A stretch of DNA of 64,000 bases, from NCBI GenBank assembly GCA_016296505.1, contig JAEDJD010000004.1:1-64000 (forward strand), given 5' to 3'. The notes under the pieces were generated by a model. It worked only from the letters and a program-made list of their open reading frames with translations, ran no database searches and was not told the DNA's origin. Each line of letters starts with the position of its first letter. The first letter of the stretch is position 1. Positions 54,195 through 62,286 of the stretch are shown here, piece after piece. A program made the position numbers and the translations under genes. Source of the stretch: Oscillospiraceae bacterium. Its GTDB lineage: Bacteria > Bacillota > Clostridia > Oscillospirales > Ruminococcaceae.

Positions 54195-54797
54195 TCATAC
54201 CATAGCATTTTTGATTGCCGCAAGCAATTCCGCATAGGTCTCATAAGCCGGATACTGCGGGTAATCGTTTTTGATCTGCTCTGTCGAACGGAACAGGAAG
54301 CCCGCCTTGCTTGCCTCGATCATGCCGAGATCATTGAAGCTGTCGCCGCTTGCGATTGTGTCGTAGCCGATCGACTGAAGCGCCTTTACCGTTGTCAGCT
54401 TAGATTTCTCGCAGCGCATTTTAAAGCCGGTAATCGTGCCGTCCTCGGCAACCTCCAGCGAATTGCAGAAAATGGTCGGCCAGCCGAGCTTCTCCATCAG
54501 CGGTGTTGCAAACTGCGAAAATGTATCGCTGATGATAATCACCTGACCAATCGCGCGCAGCTCATCCAAAAACGCTTTTGCGCCCTCCATCGGCTCAATC
54601 TTCGCAATCGTCTCCTGAATCTCTTTCAGTCCAAGACCATGCTCTTTGAGGATTGCAAGACGATAATTCATCAGTTTATCGTAATCCGGCTCATCGCGCG
54701 TAGTTTTTTTCAGTTCCGGAATTCCGCTTGCTTCCGCAAACGCAATCCAGATTTCCGGCACAAGGACGCCTTCCAGATCCAGACAGGTAATATACAT
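54195..54797 (-). CDS. thrH: ThrH-like phosphoserine phosphatase/homoserine kinase
   Basis: A 200-residue HAD-family protein. The ATG at 54797 follows AAAGGAGAA. 'CLDLEGVLVPEIWIAFAE' replaces the usual DxDxT with Asp7 and Glu9, a ThrH mark. 'TTRDEPDYDKLMNYRL', 'IISDTFSQFATPLMEKLG' and 'SGDSFNDLGMIEAS' complete the HAD motifs. ThrH of Pseudomonas has phosphoserine phosphatase and phosphoserine:homoserine phosphotransfer activity, linking serine and threonine synthesis. Here it stands alone with its own promoter. Confidence 0.9.
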   Translation of the reverse strand: MYITCLDLEGVLVPEIWIAFAEASGIPELKKTTRDEPDYDKLMNYRLAILKEHGLGLKEIQETIAKIEPMEGAKAFLDELRAIGQVIIISDTFSQFATPLMEKLGWPTIFCNSLEVAEDGTITGFKMRCEKSKLTTVKALQSIGYDTIASGDSFNDLGMIEASKAGFLFRSTEQIKNDYPQYPAYETYAELLAAIKNAMV

Positions 54798-54864
54798 ATT
54801 GCATTCTCCTTTGAAAGATAACATTCATGCTCCGCACGTAACGCACGGTGCATATCATATGTAT

Positions 54865-54893
54865 ATTATAGCATATCAGCATGGAAATTTCAA
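54865..54893 (-). promoter_or_regulatory. Promoter of thrH
   Basis: Minus-strand TTGAAA (54893-54888), 17-bp spacer, TATAAT (54870-54865). The rest of 54894-55016 shows nothing clear. Confidence 0.8.
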
Positions 54894-55016
54894 TGGGAAT
54901 CAGAAAAAAAGTCGAATATCGCCGGATTCGTATACAGCATTCTAATAAATATGCTCACATATTCCCAATTTGATTTTGTGTATTATGCAGAATCTAAAAA
55001 TCTTTTCCAAAAGTAA

Positions 55017-55045
55017 TTGACAAATTAATAGTTTTATTTTATAAT
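55017..55045 (+). promoter_or_regulatory. Promoter of the DUF5684-like gene
   Basis: TTGACA (55017-55022), 17-bp spacer, TATAAT (55040-55045). Confidence 0.9.
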
Positions 55046-55109
55046 AACGCCATGATCCAACATCATTGTTTTAACATCAAGTCCTCGACAAAGGAGGTGA
55101 CAGACAAAA

Positions 55110-55526
55110 ATGGAAATTTCATTAGATGATGTGGCATTTGAAAGCAGTGTGAACGTTGATGATCTTGCAGTCGGAATGGGTATCGTCGGAAGTATATTTT
55201 GTATCTTTGCTCTGATTATATCAGTCGTTTGTTTGATCTCAATATGGAAATTGTTCTCCAAGGCTGATGAGAGCGGTTGGAAGGCGATCGTTCCGATTCT
55301 CAACATCTACACAATGTTCAAGATCGTTTGGGATACCAATGCTGGTTTGATGACAATTCTGTCATTGATTCCGGGTGTCAACTTTATCATTTATCTGATT
55401 ATGCTTTTCAAAATGGCAAAAGCATTCGATAAGGGCATCGGTTTCTTCCTGCTGTCGTTATTCTTGTATCCAATCGGCTTACCGATTCTTGCTTTCGGCA
55501 ATTCCGATTACATCGGACCGCAGTAA
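55110..55526 (+). CDS. Small membrane protein, DUF5684-like
   Basis: A 138-residue protein with four predicted membrane spans (about 20-48, 68-80, 84-104, 108-130). The middle holds 'LFSKADESGWKAIVPILNIY', a stretch shared with the DUF5684 family and with DUF805-like proteins. The ribosome site is AAAGGAGGTGA, a full match to the 16S tail. An acidic N-terminus precedes the first span. Function is unknown. It is monocistronic, with a strong promoter and terminator. Confidence 0.8.
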   Translation: MEISLDDVAFESSVNVDDLAVGMGIVGSIFCIFALIISVVCLISIWKLFSKADESGWKAIVPILNIYTMFKIVWDTNAGLMTILSLIPGVNFIIYLIMLFKMAKAFDKGIGFFLLSLFLYPIGLPILAFGNSDYIGPQ

Positions 55527-55574
55527 TTACTGAAAATGTTGGTTCATAAGGAAATCGTAATATCAAAGCGCGAT

Positions 55575-55612
55575 AAAGCCACTTTTGATTTGTTTGTCAA
55601 AAGTGGCTTTCT
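55575..55612 (+). terminator. Terminator after the DUF5684-like gene
   Basis: AAAGCCACTTTTGA/TCAAAAGTGGCTTT stem, then CTCTTACTT. Confidence 0.82.
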
Positions 55613-55665
55613 CTTACTTGCAGCGCTGCTGATGAATCCATTTTTTCATAGATAGGAGTCTGAAT

Positions 55666-55998
55666 ATGGCGATTACAATCCATATTTATTACAAGGGCGA
55701 AAATGGTAATGCAAGAAAATTTGCAAATGAAATGATTGCAAATGGAATCGTAGAGAAAATCCGTGCAGAAAACGGTAATCTTCGATATGAATACTTCTTC
55801 CCAATGAATGATCACGAAACGGTACTTCTGATTGATAGCTGGGATAGTCAGAACACGCTCGATGTGCACCATCAATCGCCAATGATGCAGGAAATCATCC
55901 TGCTGCGTGAAAAATATGACCTCCATATGAAGGTTGAACGCTATGTTTCTGCGGACGCAGACGCGCCTGAAACAGATCACAAATATATAAGAGAGTGA
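55666..55998 (+). CDS. Antibiotic-biosynthesis-monooxygenase-fold protein
   Basis: A 110-residue protein with the ferredoxin-like ABM/YgiN pattern: an N-terminal strand 'MAITIHIYYKGENGNARKFA', then 'RYEYFFPMNDHETVLLIDSW' and 'HHQSPMMQEIILLREKYDLH'. Members act as small cofactor-free monooxygenases or quinol-linked enzymes, usually as dimers; the substrate cannot be told. The start follows ATAGGAG. It ends in a terminator with T tract. Confidence 0.85.
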   Translation: MAITIHIYYKGENGNARKFANEMIANGIVEKIRAENGNLRYEYFFPMNDHETVLLIDSWDSQNTLDVHHQSPMMQEIILLREKYDLHMKVERYVSADADAPETDHKYIRE

Positions 55999-56030
55999 AT
56001 CGTTCAAATCTGTCAAGCAAACCGAAATCC

Positions 56031-56070
56031 ATCCGGAGAAGATCTGATATCTTCTCCGGATTCGCTTTTT
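56031..56070 (+). terminator. Terminator after the monooxygenase-fold gene
   Basis: ATCCGGAGAAGAT/ATCTTCTCCGGAT perfect stem with a short loop, then TCGCTTTTT. Confidence 0.9.
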
Positions 56071-56179
56071 AAAACGATCTTTCTTGAAACATATTCTTTC
56101 TCGATCGCCATACGCAATATGCACAAAATTGTTGAAAATAATTGTGTATTTGATTCTTGTGAAATCTGCTCATTTCTCA

Positions 56180-56208
56180 TTGCATTTCATCGAAAAATAT
56201 GTTATAAT
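56180..56208 (+). promoter_or_regulatory. Promoter of the SPFH/zinc-ribbon operon
   Basis: TTGCAT (56180-56185), 17-bp spacer, TATAAT (56203-56208). The leader from about 56215 to 56308 is roughly 95 bases and structured. Confidence 0.75.
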
Positions 56209-56233
56209 ATAAGCAGTATATGGTTTTTCGTTC

Positions 56234-56289
56234 CCTTGCGGAGCAGCCATGTGCTACGTTACATAATGGATGCGGGAATTCACCGCAGG
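56234..56289 (+). ncRNA. Structured leader element before the SPFH gene, class unknown
   Basis: An outer helix CCTTGCGG (56234-56241) with CCGCAGG (56283-56289) encloses an inner helix GCAGCCAT (56243-56250) with ATGGATGC (56266-56273), which has one mismatch. A 15-base apical loop and a 9-base side bulge (GGGAATTCA) complete it. It ends five bases before the ribosome site AAAGGAG. No known riboswitch class was recognised. Confidence 0.45.
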
Positions 56290-56308
56290 ACTGAAAGGAG
56301 TTTTTTAT

Positions 56309-57670
56309 ATGGGATTGATTGCAGCAGCAATTCAGGCAGGCAGCAGCACACTGAAGGATCAGTGGCTCGAATACTTCTATTGTGATTCTCTTCCGCCCGA
56401 TGTTCTGATGACAAAAGGACATAAGCGTACTAAGGGTAACAACAAGGGCGATGATAATATTATCACAAACGGCAGCGTCATCGCGGTTGCTGATGGTCAG
56501 TGCATGATTATCGTCGAGCAGGGCAGAATTATGGAAATCTGCGCCGAACCCGGCGAATATACATACGATATCGGTACAGAACCGAGCATCTTCTCCGGCA
56601 AACTCGGCAAGGGTATTATCGAAAGCTTCAAAACGTTCGGCAGACGTTTCGCCAGAGGCGGCGATACCGGTAAGGATCAGCGCGTCTATTATTTCAATAT
56701 CAAGGAGATTATGGGCTGTAAATTCGGTACGCAGAATCCGATTCCGTTCCGCGTCGTTGACAATAATATCGGTCTGGATATTGATGTTTCTGTTCGCTGC
56801 AATGGTATGTATCAGTTTGTCATCAGCGATCCGATCCTGTTCTATACTAAGGTAGCAGGCAATGTCAGAGAGGAATTCCGTTTCTCCCAGTCGAATGCTC
56901 GTGACAGCTACTATGACAATCAGAGCAACAACCTTCAGGATATGATGAGAAGCGAATTCCTGATGGCTTTGCAGCCTGCATTCGCTGCAATCTCGGCGCA
57001 GGGTATCCGCTATAGCGCACTGCCTGGTCATACCACAGAACTGCGTGACGCTATGATTGAAGCGCTGCGCGAAGAATGGTCGCTGAACCGCGGTATTACA
57101 CTGAGCAAAATCACCATCAATTCCGTCACGATTCCGCGTGAGGATGAGGAGATGATCAAGCAGGCACAGCGCGCAGCAATCAACCGCAATCCGAATATGG
57201 CTGCTGCAACGCTCGTCAGCGCGCAGGCACAGGCTATGCAGGACGCGGCTAAAAATACAAACGGCGCTATCAATGCCTTTATGGGTATGGGTATGGCTCA
57301 GAATATGGGCGGCGGTCTTAACCCCGGTCAGCTCTTTGCAATGGGTCAGCAGCAGGCTGCACCGGTTCAGGCTCCTGTCGCGCCGGCTCCCGCTGCAAAT
57401 ACTTGGAACTGCTCCTGCGGTACTGCCAATACCGGTAAATTCTGCATGAACTGCGGTTCCGCACAGCCGGCGCCCGCTGCAGGCTGGAATTGCTCCTGCG
57501 GCACCGTCAATCAGGGTAAGTTCTGCCAGAACTGCGGCAGCAAAAAACCGGCAGGCGCTCTGCTCTATAAGTGCGATAAGTGCGGCTGGCAGCCGACTGA
57601 TCCGGCTAATCCGCCGAAATTCTGTCCGGAATGCGGCGACCTCTTTGACGAGAAAGACGTACAATCATAA
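56309..57670 (+). CDS. SPFH-domain protein with C-terminal zinc ribbons, YdjI-like
   Basis: A 453-residue protein. The ATG at 56309 follows GAAAGGAG. The front (about 1-290) reads as the YdjI/virion-core-type SPFH domain: 'MGLIAAAIQAGSSTLKDQWL', 'GSVIAVADGQCMIIVEQGRI', 'TINSVTIPREDEEMIKQAQR'. A Met/Gly/Gln-rich linker (about 315-360) leads to three zinc ribbons, each with paired CxC or CxxC (about 364-383, 393-412, 418-445). In Bacillus subtilis the homologue YdjI belongs to the PspA-linked envelope-stress set ydjFGHI. The next gene resembles YdjG; no pspA-like gene is nearby. Confidence 0.87.
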   Translation: MGLIAAAIQAGSSTLKDQWLEYFYCDSLPPDVLMTKGHKRTKGNNKGDDNIITNGSVIAVADGQCMIIVEQGRIMEICAEPGEYTYDIGTEPSIFSGKLGKGIIESFKTFGRRFARGGDTGKDQRVYYFNIKEIMGCKFGTQNPIPFRVVDNNIGLDIDVSVRCNGMYQFVISDPILFYTKVAGNVREEFRFSQSNARDSYYDNQSNNLQDMMRSEFLMALQPAFAAISAQGIRYSALPGHTTELRDAMIEALREEWSLNRGITLSKITINSVTIPREDEEMIKQAQRAAINRNPNMAAATLVSAQAQAMQDAAKNTNGAINAFMGMGMAQNMGGGLNPGQLFAMGQQQAAPVQAPVAPAPAANTWNCSCGTANTGKFCMNCGSAQPAPAAGWNCSCGTVNQGKFCQNCGSKKPAGALLYKCDKCGWQPTDPANPPKFCPECGDLFDEKDVQS

Positions 57671-57685
57671 ATATAATGACAAATT

Positions 57686-57719
57686 AGCCGGGTGAGAATA
57701 TACCCTCGCCCGGCTTTTT
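57686..57719 (+). terminator. Internal terminator in the SPFH operon
   Basis: AGCCGGGTGAG/CTCGCCCGGCT stem (one wobble) then TTTTTA, 15 bases after the SPFH gene. It may lower expression of the downstream zinc-ribbon genes. Confidence 0.82.
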
Positions 57720-57749
57720 ACATATTTTTAAATAAGGGGATACGTTCCA

Positions 57750-58832
57750 ATGGCCGATGTGTTGCAATACAAATGTCCAAGCTGCGGTGGACAAATTGAA
57801 TTCGACAGTTCTTCGCAGCAGATGAAATGTCCGTTTTGCCTTTCTGAATTTGATCTCGAATCACTAAAAGCTTACGATGAACAGTTCAGCGACGCCGCAC
57901 AGGAAAGCGCAATGAATTGGGAGGACTCCGCTGGCAGCGAATGGACGCAAGGAGAAGCTGAAAATTTACGTGTTTATTCGTGTAACTCCTGCGGCGGCGA
58001 GGTGATCGCCGATGAAACGACTGCCGCTTCTAAATGTCCATATTGCGATAATCCCGTTATCATGACAGGACAGTTCAGCGGCGATCTGAAACCCGATCTC
58101 ATTATCCCGTTCAAACTCGATAAGGAAGCTGCAAAAGCAGCTCTGCTCAAGCATATGGAAGGCAAATTCCTTTTGCCGAAAATCTTTAAAAGTCAGAATC
58201 ATATTGATGAAATCAAGGGCGTATATGTGCCCGTCTGGCTGTTTGACGCAAATGTGTCTGCCGATATCCGTTACCGTGCAAAAAAAATAAAGCGCTGGAG
58301 CGATTCTAATTATCGCTATACGGAAACAAAACTCTATGCGCTTCGCCGTCAAGGCGGTCTTTCGTTCTCAAACGTCCCCGTTGACGGTTCCGAGAAAATG
58401 GACGACACTATGATGGAATCGCTCGAACCATTTGATATTAAGCAGGCGGTACCATTCCAGACTGCATATCTCTCCGGCTATCTGGCTGACCGCTACGACG
58501 TCGATGCTGAAGCAAGCATTGAACGCGCAAATACGCGCATCCGACAGAGTACGCTCGATGAATTCCGCAAAACAGTACAAGGTTACGATTCTGTTGATGT
58601 GGAGCACGACAGCATCCAACTTCAGAATGGTCAGACAAAATATGCACTGTATCCGGTCTGGCTGCTCAATACCTCATGGAATGACAAAAAGTTTACCTTC
58701 GGTATGAATGGTCAAAGCGGCAAATTTGTCGGAAATCTGCCTATAGACAAGGCTAAGGCTGCCATCGTTTTCGGCGCCGTAACCGTTGGCGTTACCATCA
58801 TCAGCTTTATTATCAAAATGCTGATGAATTGA
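57750..58832 (+). CDS. Double zinc-ribbon membrane protein, YdjG-like
   Basis: A 360-residue protein. Two zinc ribbons open it: Cys9/Cys12 with Cys27/Cys30, and a second 'YSCNSCGG...SKCPYC' at about 76-100. A middle domain (about 110-330, 'LIIPFKLDKEAAKAALLKHM', 'GVYVPVWLFDANVSADIRY') follows. A single membrane span closes it (about 337-357). This matches the YdjG layout of the PspA-associated membrane set in Bacillus. It may hold the SPFH partner at the membrane. A small membrane gene follows after 13 bases. Confidence 0.82.
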   Translation: MADVLQYKCPSCGGQIEFDSSSQQMKCPFCLSEFDLESLKAYDEQFSDAAQESAMNWEDSAGSEWTQGEAENLRVYSCNSCGGEVIADETTAASKCPYCDNPVIMTGQFSGDLKPDLIIPFKLDKEAAKAALLKHMEGKFLLPKIFKSQNHIDEIKGVYVPVWLFDANVSADIRYRAKKIKRWSDSNYRYTETKLYALRRQGGLSFSNVPVDGSEKMDDTMMESLEPFDIKQAVPFQTAYLSGYLADRYDVDAEASIERANTRIRQSTLDEFRKTVQGYDSVDVEHDSIQLQNGQTKYALYPVWLLNTSWNDKKFTFGMNGQSGKFVGNLPIDKAKAAIVFGAVTVGVTIISFIIKMLMN

Positions 58833-58845
58833 AAGGAGTCTATCA

Positions 58846-59058
58846 ATGCAATTTCTTATTCCGATCATTATTGGTCTGGTTGCCGGCGGTATTACGCTTT
58901 TCATTTTGATTTCACAGCTCCGTACCGTCAAAAAACAGCACGCGGCTGCTGAATATGTCAATCAGGGCAGCATGAAGCTCAATATTAAGGTCGATCATTA
59001 TCTCGCAAGAAATGTCGAACGTGAACCGATCCAGAGACAATCACCGCAGCAAAAATAA
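58846..59058 (+). CDS. 70-residue single-span membrane protein
   Basis: A small protein with one N-terminal membrane span (about 3-24), then a basic, Gln-rich cytoplasmic tail. Its start follows GAAAGGAG and its promoter-proximal position is third in the SPFH/zinc-ribbon set. Not recognised. Co-location with YdjI- and YdjG-like genes suggests a part in the same membrane complex. A strong terminator closes the set. Confidence 0.72.
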   Translation: MQFLIPIIIGLVAGGITLFILISQLRTVKKQHAAAEYVNQGSMKLNIKVDHYLARNVEREPIQRQSPQQK

Positions 59059-59070
59059 TTTGCCTGAATA

Positions 59071-59106
59071 TAAAAACTCCGTACACCTCGGTATACGGAG
59101 TTTTTG
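59071..59106. terminator. Bidirectional terminator between the SPFH set and dapB
   Basis: AAAAACTCCGTA/TACGGAGTTTTT stem with T tracts on both strands. Confidence 0.92.
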
Positions 59107-59118
59107 TTTATTATATTA

Positions 59119-59877
59119 TCATGCTTCATTCAGCAGATCGGTCATATCATAGAGCTTCGGCTGCTTTCCGACAAGGAACAGCGCTGCATTGACAGAGCCT
59201 TCTGCAAATACACGTTTGGATGATGCAGAATGCTTCAGAGAAATGCACTCGTCCGGACCGGCAAACAGCACCTCATGCTCACCAACAATCGAACCGCCCC
59301 GAATCGAATGCATTCCGATTTCGGCGATTTCGCGCTTCTTCCGAACACTGTGACGATCATATACCAGATGCTTCGGCGGATCATACTCCGTACAGAGCGA
59401 ATTCGCAAGCATCAGCGCAGTTCCGGACGGCGCATCTATCTTCTGATTGTGATGCTTTTCGATGATCTCGACATCAAACTGATTGCCAAGAACCGAGGCT
59501 GCCTTCTTCGAGAGCGCAATCAAAAGCTGAATGCCAATCGACATATTAAACGATGAAAACAGTGCAACATTTGCTGACGCTGCTCTGATCTGTGCAAGCT
59601 GCTCCTCGGAATAACCGGTCGTTGCCAATACAACCGGCGTACCGGTCGCCTGTGCGTATGCAAGCAGCGCGTTCAGGCTGTTCGGATGACTGTAATCAAT
59701 GATAACATCCGGCTTTTCGATCATCTTGGAAGGACTGTCGTATACCGGAAACATGAAGCCTGCGTCTGTCCGGATATCAATACCGCAGCAAATCCCACAG
59801 TCGGAACGATCCGCAATGCTGCTGACCAGCGTTCTGCCCATATGGCCGGACACGCCGCTGACTGCTATCTGAATCAT
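59119..59877 (-). CDS. dapB: 4-hydroxy-tetrahydrodipicolinate reductase
   Basis: A 252-residue NAD(P)H-dependent reductase, the second committed step of lysine and diaminopimelate synthesis. The ATG at 59877 is chosen because the ribosome site (AAAGGA) is 10 bases ahead of it, whereas in-frame ATGs at 59886 and 59895 are too close or before it. GVSGHMGR is the nucleotide-binding loop and 'EKHHNQKIDAPSGTA' holds the catalytic His and Lys. Length is normal. It is last in the lysine operon. Confidence 0.96.
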   Translation of the reverse strand: MIQIAVSGVSGHMGRTLVSSIADRSDCGICCGIDIRTDAGFMFPVYDSPSKMIEKPDVIIDYSHPNSLNALLAYAQATGTPVVLATTGYSEEQLAQIRAASANVALFSSFNMSIGIQLLIALSKKAASVLGNQFDVEIIEKHHNQKIDAPSGTALMLANSLCTEYDPPKHLVYDRHSVRKKREIAEIGMHSIRGGSIVGEHEVLFAGPDECISLKHSASSKRVFAEGSVNAALFLVGKQPKLYDMTDLLNEA

Positions 59878-59909
59878 TTTTTTCATTCCTTTCATATATT
59901 ATGCCGCAA

Positions 59910-59937
59910 TGCCGTCTGAATCCACCTTCAAACGGCA
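59910..59937 (-). repeat. Intercistronic hairpin between dapA and dapB
   Basis: Arms TGCCGTCTGA and TCAAACGGCA (one wobble) with an 8-base loop, no T tract. Probably an RNA stability or processing hairpin. Confidence 0.5.
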
Positions 59938-59948
59938 CTGCCTATCGC

Positions 59949-60836
59949 TTATACCAAGCCCTGCTTCTTCATTTCTGCTACGAGAGTCGCCTTGGTCTCA
60001 TCTGCCATTTCATACAGCGGCAGACGGCAGCCGCCTGCTGCATAACCCATCTGGTTGACAGCTTCCTTGACCGGAATCGGGTTTGTTTCAATGAACAGCG
60101 CATGAATCAGTCCGAGATACTTGAGCTGAAGCGCAGCGGCGGTCTGGAAATCGCCTGCAAGCGCAGCAGCCGTCATGTCATGCGTTTCCTTCGGCGCAAC
60201 ATTCGACAGCACAGAGATGACACCCTTTGCACCAAGACTCATCATCGGTATGATCTGGTCGTCATTGCCGCTGTAAACATCCATACTGTCGCCGCAGCGT
60301 GCAATCAGATTCGCGGTATAAGTAATACTGCCGACGGCGTCCTTCATGGCAACGATATTTTCGATCTCCGCAAGCTTCGCAGCGGTCTCGACGTCAATAT
60401 TCAGTCCGGTTCTGGACGGTACATTATAAAGAATAATCGGCAGCTTTACGCTTTCCGCAATCGTCTTATAATGAACATACAGACCGCGCTGCGTGGTCTT
60501 ATTGTAGTACGGCGTGACGATCAGAAGTGCGTCCGCGCCAACTTCTTCCGCCGCCTTGGAAAGCATGACGGCAGTTTCAGTGGAATTGCTGCCGGTACCG
60601 GCAATCACCGGTACGCGATGATTCGTATGCTCGACTGCAAACTTGATCAAGTCAATATGCTCCTGCTCGGAGAGTGTGGAGCTTTCACCGGTTGTACCGG
60701 CAATGACGAGCGCATCCGTCCCGTTTTCGATCTGGAAGTCGATCAGTCTTGCAAATTCTTCATAGTTGATGGAACCGTCCGTCTGGAACGGCGTCACAAG
60801 TGCAACTGCTGCACCGGTAAATATAGTAGGCTTCAT
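59949..60836 (-). CDS. dapA: 4-hydroxy-tetrahydrodipicolinate synthase
   Basis: A 295-residue TIM-barrel enzyme condensing pyruvate with aspartate semialdehyde. GTTGES (47-52) is the carboxylate loop, Tyr111 and Tyr137 are in the proton relay, and Lys165 in VAMKDAVG forms the Schiff base. Length is typical. It follows GAAAGGATG. It sits downstream of asd and two unrecognised genes, in the riboswitch-controlled lysine operon. Confidence 0.97.
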   Translation of the reverse strand: MKPTIFTGAAVALVTPFQTDGSINYEEFARLIDFQIENGTDALVIAGTTGESSTLSEQEHIDLIKFAVEHTNHRVPVIAGTGSNSTETAVMLSKAAEEVGADALLIVTPYYNKTTQRGLYVHYKTIAESVKLPIILYNVPSRTGLNIDVETAAKLAEIENIVAMKDAVGSITYTANLIARCGDSMDVYSGNDDQIIPMMSLGAKGVISVLSNVAPKETHDMTAAALAGDFQTAAALQLKYLGLIHALFIETNPIPVKEAVNQMGYAAGGCRLPLYEMADETKATLVAEMKKQGLV

Positions 60837-60842
60837 TCTAAA

Positions 60843-61259
60843 TCATCCTTTCTGTATCGTATGATTCTCATGCAGCAGCGCCGAAAACTCGGTTTGCAGC
60901 CATGCAAGAAGCTGCGCATACTGCACTGCGTCAAATCCGGAGACCTCGGCGGAATCACTATCCTGCGCGCACAGCGCAAAAATCAGATCGCCATAAATCG
61001 GACATCCGGTATGATAAAGACAGGTACCGAGTGTATTGGCGTCAAGCGACCGGTCACCGCTGCGTGCGTCGAGAAAGAAGCACAGTACCGCATCCCCGAC
61101 CCTGAGATCTGCCGGTCTTTGCGATACGCGCAAACGCTCCGTCACATCCGTATGCAGCAAATCCGCAAGCATGATCTGCGTCACGCTTCCGGCCGCTGCG
61201 GGTATCTGCTCCAGCGTACCGTCTGCACGGACGCGCAGCAGGCTTTCGCTTAGGTTCAT
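60843..61259 (-). CDS. 138-residue protein of unknown function in the lysine operon
   Basis: The ATG at 61259 follows AGGGG; a TTG at 61298 overlapping the previous stop is also in frame but has no ribosome site. The sequence (start 'MNLSESLLRVRADGTLEQIP', later 'HTGCPIYGDLIFALC') shows no membrane span or clear motif. It ends 6 bases before the dapA start. Not recognised. Conservation of this position beside dapA in related genomes would support a role in lysine synthesis or control. Confidence 0.65.
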   Translation of the reverse strand: MNLSESLLRVRADGTLEQIPAAAGSVTQIMLADLLHTDVTERLRVSQRPADLRVGDAVLCFFLDARSGDRSLDANTLGTCLYHTGCPIYGDLIFALCAQDSDSAEVSGFDAVQYAQLLAWLQTEFSALLHENHTIQKG

Positions 61260-61294
61260 CTCAATACACACCCCTGTCGATAGTATATTTTCGA

Positions 61295-61897
61295 TCAAAG
61301 CATTTTGACAAAGTTCCGAACCATTTCGCCGGCATGAATTGGTTTTCCGATTGTACTGAGCGCCTCGCCTGCGCCGAACCGGTAGACTGGCAGCAGCTCA
61401 TCCGGATCGAGCGTCCGGATTGCGTCCTTGACCGCGTCGAATCCGGCGTCCTGTATCGGAACAAAAATACGCTCTGTCTCATCGCGGTCGTTCATCACCA
61501 TCGTTACGGAAATCGACCGTTTGGAACCCGTTACAGCAATATAACGCTCATCCGATGAGAGCAGAAATGCACGGTATTCCATCAGCGTTTCCTTTGCGCC
61601 GCAGGCAATCAGCAATTCGCTGAGCGCGTGCGCCTCCAAATCGGTTGCGTCATCGTGCAGCGCAAGCAGATAATTCCGCGGCTTCAAGCCGTAAGTATGC
61701 TCGCGCAGAAAACTCCGCAGCGGTCCGCGCTGATGATTATAGGACTGGAAATATGCCGGTACATACGGATAAACAGGCTGCTCCTTCGGTACATAGCTTT
61801 CAAAGGAAATGCCGCCGTAGACATTGAGATCACTGTAAACCTCGATCGCTGCAATCTCAATCGTATCCTGCATCGGGCATACAAATACAGATCTCAT
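61295..61897 (-). CDS. 200-residue protein of unknown function in the lysine operon
   Basis: A soluble protein with ribosome site GAAAGGAG. It starts 'MRSVFVCPMQDTIEIAAIEV' and holds 'HALSELLIACGAKETLMEYR' and 'YIAVTGSKRSISVTMVMN', which faintly recall the actin-fold of MreB-type proteins but without a complete phosphate-binding loop. It sits upstream of a second unknown gene and dapA. Not recognised with confidence. Confidence 0.6.
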   Translation of the reverse strand: MRSVFVCPMQDTIEIAAIEVYSDLNVYGGISFESYVPKEQPVYPYVPAYFQSYNHQRGPLRSFLREHTYGLKPRNYLLALHDDATDLEAHALSELLIACGAKETLMEYRAFLLSSDERYIAVTGSKRSISVTMVMNDRDETERIFVPIQDAGFDAVKDAIRTLDPDELLPVYRFGAGEALSTIGKPIHAGEMVRNFVKML

Positions 61898-61936
61898 GCC
61901 GCGGATCCGCTCCTTTCTTCGGATATTGCGGTTGAA

Positions 61937-62206
61937 TCACAACCGCATATCAAACAGATTCTGATAATCGGATATAACAACTTTTATTTTATCTTTTATG
62001 ACACTGTCAGTAATAATATCCGCCCGCGGATTTCTTTCCTTCGGCATACAGATCAGTTTTTGCACCGAAAAGTCCTGCGCAGAATTCTCTTCATACCGTA
62101 CACGCTGTCCGTAACCGTCGTAGAGAATCAGAACCGGTCCCGGGGGGTGCGGGTGTCTTGAGGTGTGAATGAGAGGATTCACACTATCCCGAATATAGAG
62201 ATACAT
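61937..62206 (-). pseudogene. Possible gene remnant upstream of the 200-residue ORF
   Basis: A frame of 89 codons without ribosome site at either plausible start. The last 60 residues ('LYDGYGQRVRYEENSAQDFS', 'ICMPKERNPRADIITDSVIK') look protein-like, whereas the first 20 cross a perfect GTGTGAAT/ATTCACAC hairpin. It could be the tail of a broken gene. Not recognised. Confidence 0.3.
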
Positions 62207-62244
62207 CTGACAAGGAAGAATACCGACATCACAAAGGAGAATAT

Positions 62245-62283
62245 ATGTCCGATTTTATTATTGAACGAGACAGTCTTATCTAA
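62245..62283 (+). pseudogene. Start fragment resembling a BspA-type leucine-rich-repeat gene
   Basis: A strong ribosome site (AAAGGAG) precedes an ATG giving MSDFIIERDSLI and then a stop. The opening MSDFIIE resembles the start of secreted or surface BspA-like repeat proteins. Either a truncated relic or chance; it runs opposite to the lysine operon. Confidence 0.2.
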
Positions 62284-62286
62284 GCC

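Noticed and set aside
56177..57664. Long open frame on the minus strand opposite the SPFH gene
   Set aside because: Mirror frame of a gene with clear domains; composition is not protein-like.
59901..61253. Long open frame on the plus strand
   Set aside because: Lies wholly opposite dapA and its neighbours, has no ribosome site and a Cys/Arg-rich composition typical of a mirror frame.
62245..62283. Leader peptide controlling a downstream gene
   Set aside because: No rightward gene follows, and the 12 residues show no amino-acid run that could act as an attenuator.
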